Under the pieces are notes generated by a model. The model was not told the DNA's origin. It saw nothing but the letters and a program-made list of their open reading frames with translations, and made no database searches. From Nymphaea colorata (lineage: Eukaryota; Streptophyta; Magnoliopsida; Nymphaeales; Nymphaeaceae), in the NCBI RefSeq assembly GCF_008831285.2, contig NC_045147.1, positions 24,018,981 through 24,082,980 of the forward strand: a stretch of 64,000 nucleotides of DNA, written 5' to 3'. A program made the translations under genes and the position numbers. Positions 1 through 12,485 of this stretch are shown in pieces (within the stretch, counting starts at the first letter, position 1; every line of letters starts with the position of its first letter).

Positions 1-2107
1 TGTGAATCATGTTTTTTTAAAATAAAGTCATGACTTCTCTATCCATCAGATTTTGATGCATTATGAATTGTTGATGTTTTTATGCTTTTGATCTTCCTTT
101 GACACCCACAGGTAATGTTTTCAAAAGTTATTATTTGCTTAATGAACTGTGGTGTTCACACCCAACAAATTATTTTGGTATACTTTATCAAATGGTTTTA
201 AAGAAGGGGATATAAGGTACAAAAAACTTGGGGCCCTGCTGCTATAGTGGTGGGCCCTTTCCTTCCCCACCCACTGTTTAATCACTTTCTTTATCTAGTT
301 TCTGGTGTAGATTTCTCAGATAAATGTCAATAATGTCTCAGGAGTCAGGACAATATCGAATGTTTTTATTCTGAGTGATATTACGCTGACGATACTGTCT
401 GCCACCAAAATGGCATTAACATTGGGCTGTTTTACCATAGGTCCATAACAGCAAAATGGTGATTAATTTCAATTGAATCTCCAATATAGCATTTTTTTAA
501 AGTTTCCCTCTAATGATGTTTTAAAACTCCAATGAGGGATGTAGATAGTTCCTGATTTTCTAGTCATGGACATGCTCTTTGGGAAGTCAAACAGAACCAA
601 TATGTATTTCCTTATCAGAACAGGTGGGAGAGGACTACCTATGGCTTTTCATAAATCACTTGGACATAATGAACTTCACCTTTATATCTTTGGCGTTTGT
701 TGGCATGTTTATATTAGCTTGCACATAGTTTATGGAACAAATTTTCCTCATTGTTTGACCTGGCTTGCTTTTTCATATATGGTTCTGTTTCTTCAATGTT
801 TTTCTTGAAATTGTTGGAACTTTTTGAATCTATTTTTCAGAAATTTTCCTTGAATTTGCTTGGATTCTCTGAGTTTTTCATGTTAGTTGAGACTTTTGTG
901 TGTTTCATGCCAAAAGGAAAGTTATGATATGGGCATACATGCACGACTTTTCCTGTTAAACGAATGTGTTATGTAGTTCTAACAACATTTTATTTCTCTC
1001 CCTGGAAACATTTTTTTATGGTAGTTCCTTGTACTCAAGGCTGTATCACCGCCGTTGGCATATAAAAGCCTTTGGCGGACTAAATGTTTCCTACAGAAAA
1101 TCAGATGTGGCCCTTCCAGGTTTCTCTGCACTGGCAGTGTGCAGTGAGAAGTATGATGGGTCAGACATTCATCTTTTCTTTTGTGTGTTAGTGTGGCAAA
1201 GATGTGGATGTTTACTTATTTATTTGTGAAATACATTTCATTCCATATACAATGAAATGAAATTTGTTTTGTGCTCATCGATTATGTATTCTTACTTTGT
1301 GCATGTGCGGGTGTTTGTGCATGTGCACTTGCACTCTGACCAATTTTGCTTCAGAAAAGTGTGTTTTGTGTTCTCTTCAGGAACTTTTTTGTTAATAGTG
1401 CCTTAATATTGACTAGTCAGTTCAGTTATCAATCGACTGTGGTTTAAACAAGCGACTAGTTTGTCAAACTTGCCAGCGTAGTCATTGGTCAGCCTCCAAC
1501 AATGTCTTATATATATATATATACACACACACACATGTTTGTATAGATTTATATTTCTGCATCTATTTGTATATAAATTTATGTATTTATTTGTGTATAG
1601 CCAATCGACTTAGCCCAACTAGTCTTTTTAGGGTCTTGAACCACTTGTGTTCGACTTCCAATTTTGACTACTTAAATAGTAGTTCTCTGCATTTAAGACC
1701 ATATCGCTGTAGTTATTATGTTATGCTCTCGGCAGCTGTGGCAAAAATTTCTGATGATGACTATTTCAGGCTTTGGTGATGTGTGCCGTTAGAAGTATAT
1801 AATAGGTAACACGTTCCCTTTGTTCTTGTTTATCCTTTTGATTGCTTTCCGTGTTCCTACTTATTTTACCTTGTACGTCCATTCTGTATTAATTGTACAA
1901 GGTAACTTGACATTTTGTGAGGTGAATTGATTGCATTTGTAGTGATCGAAATTAAATCTCTTTTTGTTTGTTTCTCTTCTCTGTGTTATTTCTGGTCCTT
2001 AATAATATCATGATCTCATTCTTCTGGCATGTCTCCATGTGGCTTTTGAACTATTAGTAGTAGGATACCCTTATTCTCATGAAACTGTTTGTATGTCCTC
2101 TTAGCAG
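1..2107 (+). other. Presumed intron or upstream part of the PRP38-like gene
   Basis: No convincing coding exon is visible. The sequence is T-rich in the way plant introns are, and it ends in a good splice acceptor (cctcttagcag, ending at 2107) joined to the coding exon that follows. The conserved PRP38 core domain is not recognisable here, so those exons should lie left of the window. Short open frames near 566-808 and 966-1229 have no protein-like composition. Confidence 0.45.
1508..1535. repeat. Compound (TA)n(CA)n microsatellite
   Basis: An alternating TA run is followed directly by a CA run, inside the presumed intron of the PRP38-like gene. Confidence 0.9.
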
Positions 2108-2603
2108 AGATCGCTATGATCGTGATCGTGACCGCGACCGTGACCGTGACCATGGGAGAGGAAGGGAGAGGGACAGGGAGAAGGAAAGGGACAGAGACAG
2201 GGAAAGAGACAGAGACAGAGACAGAGATAGGGACAGGTATCACAGGGATCGCACTAGGGATGAAAAGGATCATATACGAGATAGAGACGGGAGAGATTAT
2301 AGAAGGGACCGGGACCGGGATAAAGAGAGGCGTCGAAGCCGTTCAAGAAGCTGGAGCAGGGACCGAAAAGATCGTGAAAGAGATGACCACAGGAAGAGGC
2401 ATCGCAGTCCCAGCCCTCCAGGTCGCAGGAAGGTGGATGGTCATGATGATAATGATGGCCGAGAAGAGCGGAAGAAGAAAGAAAAGAAAGAAAAGAAAGA
2501 AAAGAAAGAAGATGTAGGTGATGGCACTGACCACCCTGATCCCGAGATTGCTGAGGCAAATCGGCTTAGAGCATCTCTGGGTCTGAAGCCCTTGAGAATG
2601 TGA
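2108..2603 (+). CDS. PRP38-like pre-mRNA-splicing factor, last exon (3' part only)
   Basis: This exon encodes the last 164 residues of a protein, starting in phase after the acceptor at 2106-2107 and ending at TGA 2601-2603. The translation is a long Arg/Asp/Glu tail of RDRDRD and RERDRD repeats, then an RS-like stretch (RRRSRSRSWSRDR), a Lys/Glu run (KKKEKKEKKEKKE) and the ending DPEIAEANRLRASLGLKPL. Plant PRP38-family proteins have such a hydrophilic tail after the PRP38 domain, and a C-terminus of this type is what I recall for them. PRP38 belongs to the spliceosome B complex and acts in the nucleus during spliceosome activation. The core domain is outside the window, so the name rests on the tail alone. 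A similar LGLKPL motif occurs in SART1/SNU66, which is the main alternative. Confidence 0.6.
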
Positions 2604-3772
2604 TGAAGTTTGTAAGGAAGCGGATAATGTAAAGGTGATGAGTGGGAAAAAGAGGTAGCGGAGCTGTCAATACTGAACCTGACATTTATTGATAACTTCG
2701 CTTTCTTGCTGTTGTAGTTTCAAAAGCTTGATCGTTTGCCAACGAGGTACGGAATAGAATACTACTATATGGCTTGCTTCTGAATCCTCGTCTCTGAAAT
2801 AACTAGATAACCTGTACGAGTGAGGATTCCATGTGCTGCTGTGGAACAATATGATGAAAGTGCACGAACTAGATAACCTAACTGATGCTGTTATACCCAA
2901 TTTATCCCTCTATGGTGTCAATTGTGTGGAAGGTGCACTCCAAAAGTAACATTGGAACAATATTGGCAGGTAGTGGTTGTGTTTACATACCGTACTATAT
3001 CATCTTCTAAGTTTCCAATGCACCTCGAAATTGGTAGAATGGTTTCTAGCAAATTGAACGCGTTCTTGGTCAAGCTTGCCAGCTAGCACTGTTTGCTGCT
3101 TTGTTACGAGAGAAAGACGGATAGATCTTTTGGGAAGGATGGAAAAGTGGAGATTAGTGAACTTCCGGTTTTGTTGCTCTAATACTTTTGGAGGACCAAT
3201 GAGCAGAACCAGTGATCTTTCTGTAAGCAAGTCCTGGGCTTGCCTGACGCCCCTAGGCATTCTATAGTATTTTTGTGGGGACAAAATCTCTCCCAAGTCA
3301 TCCTAATCTAATCTAAGTTTGTTTGGGGGTCAAAATATCTCTCTCTCTCTCTCTCTCTCTCTCGCTGCAGGATGCTTCACGTCGCCAGTTAGGCCGACAA
3401 GATAGACAACACGAGGGAGCCCACGATCGTCCGTTGCTTATTATGGTCATTTTGGAAGGCCCAGTTGTACAATGTCATGGGAGGAGAAAGCCAGAAACCA
3501 CAAAGCGAATTAGAACTAGTCGCATACATTTATACAGGAAACAGGAGAAAAATGGCATTAGTCCCTGCACCTGCATCTAGATTCTAGTAACTCTCATCCC
3601 ATGTGCCAATTCTTTCGTGCACAAGCAAAGGCTACGACTGTTTTCTGTTTCTGCTCTCTCTCCCTCTCCTGTTCTTCTTCTTCTACTTCTTATTTTTACT
3701 ACAACAATTACTGCTCATAATAGCACTCCAGCTGCCAAACTAAAGGTGAAAGCACTATGAAAACTCTGCCTC
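2604..3772. other. 3' UTR and convergent intergenic space
   Basis: This lies between the stop of the PRP38-like gene (+) and the stop of the HIPP gene (-), so it should hold both 3' UTRs. I see no gene. A (TC)n tract is at 3338-3363. Short open frames at 3000-3296 (-) and 3323-3580 (+) do not read like proteins. Confidence 0.6.
3338..3363. repeat. (TC)n microsatellite
   Basis: About 13 uninterrupted TC dinucleotides in the convergent intergenic region. Confidence 0.9.
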
Positions 3773-5045
3773 TTACATCACGCTACATGCGTTTGGATTC
3801 TCGTCACTGAAGATGGAACCAACATCACCTCGGCGTGGGTTGCCAGGGTAGTCATCCTCATACTGTTCCAAACGATGGTAGCTTGTGTAATACGGTGCTT
3901 GCCTATAATGAATGGGTTCAGGCATGACATATACAGCAGGCTTATAACTGTAAGTGTAAGCATAGGCTGCAACTTGGGGTGTTCCACATTTCCCATGGTA
4001 CAAATACCAAGGGCCGCCATATCCATACTCCTTCGAATTATAGTCTATGGGTTGGGCATCTTCAGTTACTTCTTTGGTCACAGGAGCAGCCGGTGATTCT
4101 GAAGTGGTTGGTGCCGCTTCAGAAACAGGTTTCTCAGGCTCGGGTGGTGGTGGTGGTGGTTCTGGTGTAGACTCTGTTGATGGTGCAGGGGCAGTATCAG
4201 CAGGAGGTGGGGGATCTGCTGGTTCTGGAGCTGCAGGTGCTGCTTCAGCTGGCTTCGGCTCTCCATCAGTGGCCGGAGCTCCTGTCTCAGCTGGTGGTGG
4301 ATCTGTTTCAGGCTTTGCTTCAACAAATTCTGTGTGGGAGCATATGGTTGCAATCTTTCTTGCTTTTTTTATAGCTTTGACGACGAGTTGAGGATCAACC
4401 CAACCTACAATTGTCAGTTTTTGTTGAGGAAGGTCTATGTACTGCTCATATATCCCTGGGAAATACATACCAGTATGTTATTTTTTGCATGAGGCCATTC
4501 AGGAGTTCTAAGCAAGAAACTAATATCACCACTGATCTGGACGTTGGTGTCTCACCTGTAAGGCCATGGACAGCCTTCTTGATCTTTTGAACACAGCCAT
4601 GGCAATCCATCCTGACATGGATTTCGGTGACACGAGGCTTCTGTCAATATAGATAATGACCAATTAGTAATAACTTTTATTCCTTTTAGTGGTGAGAAAA
4701 CATTCTTCATAGTAGCGCTGTCAGAAAAACTTTAAAATGACCCGAATGCATATCCAGTTTGAATGCTTTCAATCACAGGCGCGAGTGCTTCACGTTCTAA
4801 AGGGGTGACTGAAAACTGTTCTGAAATCGACCTTCTTTTAAATTTTGAATTACAGTGAGCAAAAATGAGATGGTTAATCCAGAACAAAGTCAAGAATCCT
4901 CAGGAAATCCATGTATAACAGACAGTAAGGAAAAAGTTGCGTTGTTTACGGCCAAAACAGCTAATGAGAACTAACATATTTGCTGCTATATTTGTATACA
5001 GATATAATGGAACATGAGATATCATACCTCTAATGTAGTAATCAT
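3773..5045 (-). CDS. Heavy-metal-associated isoprenylated plant protein (HIPP), 261 aa
   Basis: Three exons on the minus strand: 5045-5028, 4640-4556 and 4455-3773, joined in frame through GT-AG introns. The 786-nt CDS encodes 261 residues. Residues about 9-75 form an HMA domain with the metal-binding core M17-D-C19-H-G-C22. A Pro/Ala/Glu-rich linker follows (about 80-150) with PPPPPPEPEKP-type runs. After it come a Tyr-rich segment (YAYTYSYKPAVYV) and the ending DENPNACSVM. The last four residues, CSVM, are a CaaX box expected to be farnesylated. HIPPs occur only in vascular plants, bind metals and/or proteins, and act at membranes or in the nucleus in metal homeostasis and stress responses. 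The first coding exon has only six codons (MITTLE). A CT tract lies 7 nt upstream of the ATG in the transcript. Family assignment is firm; the subclass is not determined. Confidence 0.93.
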
Positions 5046-5052
5046 GGCTTCC

Positions 5053-5073
5053 GAGAGAGAGAGAGAGAGAGAG
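5053..5073. repeat. (GA)n tract in the HIPP 5' leader
   Basis: Reads as (CT)n on the HIPP coding strand. It ends 7 nt before the start codon at 5045, so it probably lies in the 5' UTR. Pyrimidine tracts are common in plant leaders. Confidence 0.85.
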
Positions 5074-7290
5074 GTGGTGTTGGTAGTCCTGAAACGGGCG
5101 ACGTATACATATATATACACATATATATGCACACGAGGGAAGACGAGAATAAACAAAAGCTGGGGCAGAGGGAATGTAAGGAATGGGACCTTAGACCGGA
5201 TGAATGGTGTGCGGATGACGCTTAAAGTGTAAAATTTCCTGCCACACCAAGAAAAGTATGAAAGGAAAGGAAGAAGTTGGATAACTCAAGGCAAAGAACC
5301 GGGTCACAGAGGCACTTTGTTTTCTGTTGCATATTCTTCGGGGCACCACGGACACGCAAGCTATTTTGTCAGCTGTATGTGAAATGAATCATTTTACAAA
5401 ATGTGGCTAATACTGATAATGTTTATACTTTTTTTTTTTTCACTTGAACTATAAACGACATTTCATTACTGTGTAAGGGACCAACAGAAAAAAATTGAAG
5501 CGGAAGGGAAACGTAGATCAGGTTAGTATTTTATCAAAATAATTCCTATATTACATCATAATTTTTACGGAAGTATGTAGTTAAAAATAATCATCTGAAT
5601 GTTACTCTCTATCTCTCTTATTTCGCGTCACGGTAACATAAATAAAGAGAGACTTTTCCTCTAAGAGGCCCCTCCATCATTGTATTGTCAAATATGATCC
5701 AGTAATCGTCAGCCGACCAAAAATGTAAAAGCAACTTTTGGTGGAGGATATCCAACTCTTTGGACATCCGCTGGTGGCCCTTTTTCTTTTTATCATCTAA
5801 TCTTCTTCCTTTTTTCACAATCAATCATTGACCTTGCCCACTAGGATTGGATTCCATATCACAAATTTGTGTGTGTTTGTGATCTAAGGTCTTAAGATCT
5901 TAAGTCGTAGATTTTAGATCCTTGATTTCTAAAAAAGATAAAAAAATCCTACGTTTGAAAGATGCAAGAATTACATCATGGATGTGTAAACCATATATCA
6001 TAGCAGTCCACGAATCTCAAATCAGATTTCCTCCGCTCTGACTTAATGTCCATAGATTTAAGGAATAATGGTGATCTCAAGTTCACAAAATCCTATTTTC
6101 ACAATTCCTTATTATTTAATAATTACTAATGGGTTTTTTTTTGTTTGAATTTCCTTGGTTTCCTTTTTGATAAACGATTTCAAACAATATCTAACTTTAT
6201 GATTCAAAAACACTTTCGTTCAAAATTAGCCTATCTTGCTTTGAATCCTTTTGAGACGCAATTCAATCCATACGACAGCCGGCTCTGACAACGTGAGCTA
6301 TCAGATCTCTACTACCAAATTTTATGAAGTGCTGGGTAGAAACTTTCTAGTTATAACACATCTGAAATCATGACTTTCTTTGGGTTGCAATAACCCTTAG
6401 GTTGTCATGTCTTTAACAATATGGGTATTTGAGAGTTAATGATTCGGCGGCATCAATCCATTTTTGGTTATTTCTATCCTATTAAATAATGGGGATCTTA
6501 ATATTTGCACTATCAGATTTTAAAACATTCTATAATATTTCTAAAACGGTAAGTATCTGCTGATATTGAATCAATATCGGCCACAAAAGTTTAAACTTAG
6601 AAGTGAATCCACTTTCTAGGGATGAAGCCAACCAAGGTGAATAAAAAGAAATTTTTCCTTAGGCAAATGTCGCCGGTGCATGCACGCAAAAATGAGTGTG
6701 TGTGTATGTGTATGCGGCACCCATGACGTTTAAAATATCACTATTTTCATGGCAGCCAAGGGCTGTGAAGGTAGAAATGAGATTTTGGTTACAAAATTGT
6801 ATGTGTTGCCTAAGACCATAAATTGTTAATCTTGTACAGTTATTGTGAGTGAACAGTGCTCATAAGACTGAAGTGAACCTAATTGAACGGCCCCTGTGGT
6901 GGAGACACAAGAATTTTTAGATCGACAGTGATCTGATCTCTACTCCATTTGCTATCGTTTCAGGTTTCAAACTCCCTTGAAAATGGTTAGTCTAGAAACA
7001 GTAATCACATCTTATTTTGAACCTCCATGTCGTCAACTTCTTGTTCTGGGTTTCTTTTATTAAATTTTATATGTTTTTATCATATAAACATATACGACCT
7101 TATCATGGTTTTGGGAAGATTTAATCAGGCCAACCCAGTCATCCATGGCAAACAGAATCCAGCCATGCTTTTAGCAAACGAGTGGACATGGTTCGAGCCG
7201 TATCGCAGACATAATGGCCACACAGGGTCCACCCACTCTTAAGTGTTTGTACCATCATCCTGGACCAGCATTTTCTAGATGTCAATCTGT
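5074..7290. other. HIPP upstream region, no gene seen
   Basis: Contains the HIPP promoter side; a TATA-rich run lies at about 5107-5128. The rest is AT-rich with no coding signal. Open frames at 5618-5824 (-) and 7027-7242 (+) are short and unlike known proteins. Confidence 0.6.
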
Positions 7291-7720
7291 TCCGCTTCTA
7301 TCCAAGTTGGGTTGGGTACCCAACAGATACCCCATACCGGGCCTGATTGAGCCCGGTTTGGGTCCAAAAAAAATCAGCTCATATTGGGCCGGCTCGACCG
7401 GGCTCGATTCGGTCTATGCAATCCATGACCCTTGGAGCTTTTGAAGATGAGTTAGACAGAGAAATTGAGATGATGCCAGCATCATGCTGGTTTCAACCTG
7501 GGACGTAGGGGTCGAAATAATGAGGAGCCAGGGCTTCTTATGCCGAGAATGGATTTCTCAAAATTGAAAACAGACCAAAAGAATGGATTTACAAAGCCGA
7601 ACAATATATATATTTTTAACCGGTCGGGCAAGCCCAAGCTTGGGTTTCGAGTGTTCGGCCGAGGGAGCTCAAGTTTGGGTTTCGGATGTCGGGCCAACTC
7701 GAGCTCGACCTTATCGAATC
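7291..7720. repeat. Degenerate GC-rich dispersed repeat (gggcy/gctcg type)
   Basis: Two GC-rich islands (about 7295-7425 and 7615-7715) in AT-rich surroundings are built from variants of ttgggttgggtac, gcccggtttggg and actcgagctcg. Related text recurs at 9181-9250, inside the importin-alpha intron at 16618-16945, and at 39331-39700. This marks a dispersed, decayed repeat family. The element class cannot be read from these remnants. Confidence 0.5.
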
Positions 7721-9180
7721 ATGCCCAAGTGTAGTTTTACCAAGACAGACCTAGTCGTCTCCCATCTAGTTCAGTTTGACTTTAGGTTGCCCAACCGAAG
7801 TCAGGTCCGACTAGCTTGAGACGTGACATTTACATGCCAAGCGATTGGGTATTGGTGGAATCTAACGCTTAGATCTGGAATGAAGTACGAAACTGCATCG
7901 AGAGTTTGGGTCTGCTTGATTGATGATCGGACAACTCGATTTGATTCTTAGCCAACTGTTCATCTACGAATATATTTTTACCAAACTGATTGTCGAAGTG
8001 CAAGGTCTCCCAGTTGAAGGAATATGAGAATATTCTCACTTGGTTTTGGAGATTGTTTATTGTCCAACTGACCATTCAAACCGCAGATATTACGTGGTGC
8101 GACACATCACATGAGAAACAATAAATGTAATCTGTCTTTTTTCTCACCTCCCAGAGAGAGGTAAAAAAAAACTGTGTGTGTGTATCTACGTATTTTGAAA
8201 TGATGTATGTAAATTTAGATGCCAATTTGAATATATTTATAAAGATAAGATAAACATGTAAATGGTCCATAAGTTACAGATAAAACAGACATGTAACTTG
8301 AACTACAAGCACCAATCCACTTAAATACAAGGGAAAGTTCGTTTTTCTGAGCCTATTTTTTATTAAGATCAATGATCAGATTACAGTTAATTCCGAACCC
8401 TGACGAGGTCCTGACCATTTAATTGAAAAACCCTTCTATGACCGGACCACTTAATTGGTTCGGTTCATAGTTGAGGCCGACCGGTGGGCAGCGCCGGTTG
8501 GATTGATTGAGCCCACAATTTGAGTAAAGCTGATCATCATCCGCCCCTTCCATGAACTGGCATGCATATAAAGTCTAAAAGCAACAAGTTTAGTCCCATG
8601 CGCGAAAGAGTAAAAGTGAATTTTTTTTTTTTAACTATTGTGCGATGATAATGCAGCCCCAACATATACAGCCAAAGAAGAAACAAATCTACAAACTATA
8701 AAAAAAAATGCGTAAACATACAAATATGGAAACCTTTTTATGTAACTGTCTCGTTTTAATGGTAATTTGAAGACATTAGGTTTCATATGCGTGTGCATAG
8801 AAAATTAAATTTTCTAGTTATTCGTTCATTCAAATGTCTCACACACGTAGCCCGATGCATTTAGATGGATGAATGGCAGAAGAATCTAATAATCATATAT
8901 ATAGCAAAATAATAAATGAAGATTTGGTTGTAAATTAAACTGAACATTGTTAGAAAGTTTCATGGCATATTTCCGAAAATAATAGGACAAAGGAAAATTA
9001 TCTTTGGATTATGAATCTTTGACTTTGAAATCAGAAAATGAAATTAGAAACTGGAAAACAATATCAACCGAAAAAAAGTAGAGAAGAAGAAGAAGAAGAG
9101 TAGAAGGCAAGACTGGAGGGAACTTTGAAAACAATTGTTTTTGTTCTTAAACGGTGCATTTGATATTTGATGGATCGGTA
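7721..9180. other. Intergenic, nothing recognised
   Basis: AT-rich sequence with poly-A/T runs and no protein-like open frame on either strand. Confidence 0.6.
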
Positions 9181-9250
9181 GGGCTGCACAACGAGTTGAG
9201 CCAACTCGGGCTCAACTCGAACTCGCTCGACAAGGCTCGAGCAATGGGGG
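9181..9250. repeat. Copy of the ctcgag-type dispersed repeat
   Basis: Short GC-rich island of alternating ctcgagc, caactcg and actcgctcg words, resembling the longer copy at 39331-39700. Confidence 0.45.
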
Positions 9251-9707
9251 ACATGGGTAGTCACCTGGTCCACGGCGATGACTTCAGATCTAGGACCCGA
9301 TCAAACCATCAATGAAGTTTCGGTTAAGTGCTGCTCGTCCCCCAACCCAAAACATTTTAAACTAAACTTTTTCAATCACAGGAAATTGGTTTTTATGAGT
9401 CCGATATGAAGATGTCTTAAGAATTTGTGAAATTAAAAAAAAAAAATTGTTACATATCTGTTAGCATATAAAATCCAAGCTATCAATTGAGAACAGCAAA
9501 GATCCGAAGAAAGCCGAAATCTGTTCCAAGATCATCAGCGTTTGGCAATCGTGACTAAAAGTATAAACTAAATGCGAAGCCTCCTTTTGAAATTATAAAA
9601 AAAAGGCGTTAAATGGACCTTTTCCACATTTATAATTTATCTGACTCTCACTTAAAGAGTATTTCAAAATAGTCAGTGAAATTAAATTTCCTACTTATGC
9701 GTTCTCT

Positions 9708-9827
9708 CTTTCAAAATAATGACACAAGTACCCTTGAGAAAAACGTAAATGAATGAGTCTCATAAATTTCCTTTCAAAATAATGACACAAGTACCCTTGA
9801 GAAAAACATAAATGAATGAATCTCATA
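9708..9827. repeat. Tandem duplication, 63-bp unit, two copies
   Basis: Unit 1 is 9708-9770. Unit 2 is 9771-9827, slightly truncated. Both begin ctttcaaaataatgacacaa and continue with gtacccttgagaaaaac. They differ by only a few bases, so the duplication is recent compared with the surrounding repeats. Confidence 0.9.
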
Positions 9828-12190
9828 TAGCACCATATACGCCTTTTTAATGACATAGTAAAAAAATAAATGTCAAGTACAGATATGTGCGTCACCCTCT
9901 TTTTGTGGTCCTTCTTTTTTCAACATAAGAGCATTTTGGTCCTTTCGGCTTCTTCAAGAAGACAATAATGGACAAGATTAAAACTACAAAATCTCCTTTT
10001 TTTTCAGGAGTCAAAACCATGTATTCAGTTCGAATCCTAGAGGATACTATCTTGATCATATTAACAAGTTTTGATTTTGGAATTAAGAGCACATTGTAGA
10101 GGCCAAGTTCTTATCCCTTTTATTCTCATTCTCCTCTCTCTCTTTTGGTACCTCAGGACTATCTAAATTATATTTTATATAAATCTGTGGTACTGGGTAT
10201 AATATCTGAGGCCAAATATTTTATCACTAAAAAGGGACGCAAGTTGCCCCCCTTAGTTTCATAGGAAAATAGTTTCTCATTCACTTGAAAATACAGTGGA
10301 ACCCATTCCCAGTAGGCAACGGCATCTATTTATATCATCTTGCATAAAGCTGCCAATGCTAGGGTTTTGGAAAATGATACTCAAATCAAATCTTACTATC
10401 TTGCTAAAGGTATTCTCCTATCTCGAGATTTTAACTTGCACTAGTGCAAGGAGTAGACAGTGCACGTGATAGCTTGCTGAATAACTTGAGAGCAATGGCG
10501 GAGCTAGAAAAATTAACTAGCGCGTAGCGGCGGTACGTGTTTAAAAACATTTATGTTTAGAGGAACACTTGTATATGTATAAAAGTAAACAATACATTTT
10601 CCAATGTAAAAATAAATGTGCTGCTTGCTTTCAAAACCTGGTTTAAGAGGTGTCATTCAAACGCCCCGCCCCATGAAATAATAAATATGACCTTTCATCA
10701 CTTGACCCTCAAGTTTTTCGAACCATCACCAAGTTCTTTGGCCGTTAATTAAAAAATCCATGCTATTTTACCCTAATTTTTAGAATAAGAATAAGTTGTG
10801 CACCTAACGTTTGTATTTCAATAAAACAAACACCTCGATAATTTGGAATAGTTAAATGCGCATCTTAGCCGTTAGGTGTTGTGGAACAAAGAGCTTAGTT
10901 GGTGGGTGCTTGCTTCAATTATCTGAATGCATTGAACTCATTAGCGAGCTACCTCAACGTCATAAATGTAAGGGCCTATCCTATCACGTGTTGGCAAACA
11001 TGGGGAGTTGGCTTGAGAAGATCCTTCTTTTATTTGGGTTGGGTCATGAGTTAAGATCCATCAGTGACTCGGAACGGTATTGCTTGGGTTTGGATGCTAA
11101 CTGCTTTAAGGTGTAAGCATCCATCTTGCTTTTTAAATTCTTAACTATCCTTTGCTTAATTCGTTTTCATAAGAAAAGCGACCTAAAATGAACACGAGTC
11201 CAAATATATTCTTACCGTCGACTTTTAAACATCGAGAGACCAATGGAGAATCGGGTGGTTGATAGAAGGATAATTTCTTGGTAAACACAAAGATAATTTC
11301 TTGATAAACACAAGCTAAAGTGTTGTTAGATTCGTGACCCACTTTCATGGTCAGAGTCATTGTTATAACCAAGATTATGTTGCTTAGATTATAGTAAAAT
11401 TATATTAATATAAGAACTGACCCAATTGAGTTGTCGAGTCAACTCATTGACCCACTGACCTAGCCATCTGTCTGTTGATCCGAGTCCGATTTTTGAGTTT
11501 TCCAACTATGGACTACTGGAGCACTTGCAAACCGATAGACCTCTAGGCCCTTCTCGACCATAAGGAATTAACTAGAAAGTTTAGATTAAAATTTACTTAC
11601 TCTTTTATTAGTCTATCAATTGATAGAACTTGAAACAATCTTAATCTTAATCTTAAGCAGGCAGGTTGTATGTTGTAACTCATAACAAGGGACAATGTGT
11701 TATGTGTTAGAACCTGGCTACCTGGCTAAATATAAATGATAAAAATGATATAGATCAAAATGTCGCACAAAATAGCAAAAATGCCCTAAACCGTTAGAAC
11801 ATGTTTTTTCTGGTTAGTGGCATAATATATTTCTCCTATTGTCCGTATGGACTGATTTAACTATTTTGCATCGACGACTTGAGGATGCAATTCATTAGCA
11901 ACATGGGGCAAGGGGAATAACACTGAATTCTGATTATCACTACCAACCACCCAATTGTATTTCTAGGAACGGGAAAACGAGTTGACTTGTAAGTGATTTC
12001 ACCTTTACTTGTCCGGTTTAGGTATTTCTGAAATTGACAAGCATTTGTATGGGATAAGGTCAATGGATGAGGGCTCTGCTGCAAAAATAATTTCAAAATT
12101 TAGAGGGCAGTCTTGAAATTAAAACTTTCGAATTGGGTAGTTTGTTTTCCTCTTCTTTATGCCAAAAAAAACCTCTCTCTTTCTCGGCCT
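9828..12190. other. Intergenic upstream of importin alpha
   Basis: AT-rich sequence with no supported gene. A repeat tail (ggcggagctagaaaaatt) is at 10493-10516. The open frame at 10856-11116 (+) is 86 codons and unrecognised, and has no supporting signals. Confidence 0.55.
10493..10516 (-). repeat. Dispersed-repeat tail (complement of ctagctccgcca)
   Basis: On the minus strand this reads aatttttctagctccgccat. It resembles the tails at 34181-34218, 40231-40250, 55691-55730 and 59911-59940. It is probably the end of an old transposable-element copy. Confidence 0.35.
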
Positions 12191-12194
12191 CGCA

Positions 12195-12203
12195 TATATA
12201 AAT
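12195..12203 (+). promoter_or_regulatory. TATA box of the importin-alpha gene
   Basis: TATATAAAT lies about 290 nt upstream of the start codon. It is followed by a CT-rich stretch typical of a plant 5' leader. A likely 5'-UTR intron runs from a donor at 12291 (gatcag/gtattc) to an acceptor ending at 12460 or 12483. Confidence 0.6.
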
Positions 12204-12485
12204 CGGCTTTCGCCGTTGCTTCATTTTCTCTGCTTCATCTATCTCTGTTTCTCTTTGCTCTCCTCCTTTTCGAGTTCCGCCTCCGATCAGGTATTCCGTT
12301 TCTCTTTCTGGTTGTGTTAGGATATGTGGCTGTGAATTTTGGTCTTCGTGTCCCTTTGTTCTTTTGAATCCTTTACCGTTTAGTTTTCTTTGACCGTAGG
12401 GTTTACCTTTTTTATTGATTGGATTGTGTTCCATTTTTTGTGTTGTTTTTCTGGGGTTAGGGTTTTCCTTACGTCCGTCGCAGCC

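Noticed and set aside
2089-2517. Second-phase frame across the RD-rich exon
   Set aside because: Shadow of the repetitive Arg/Asp codons. The accepted frame ends in the conserved LRASLGLKPL tail.
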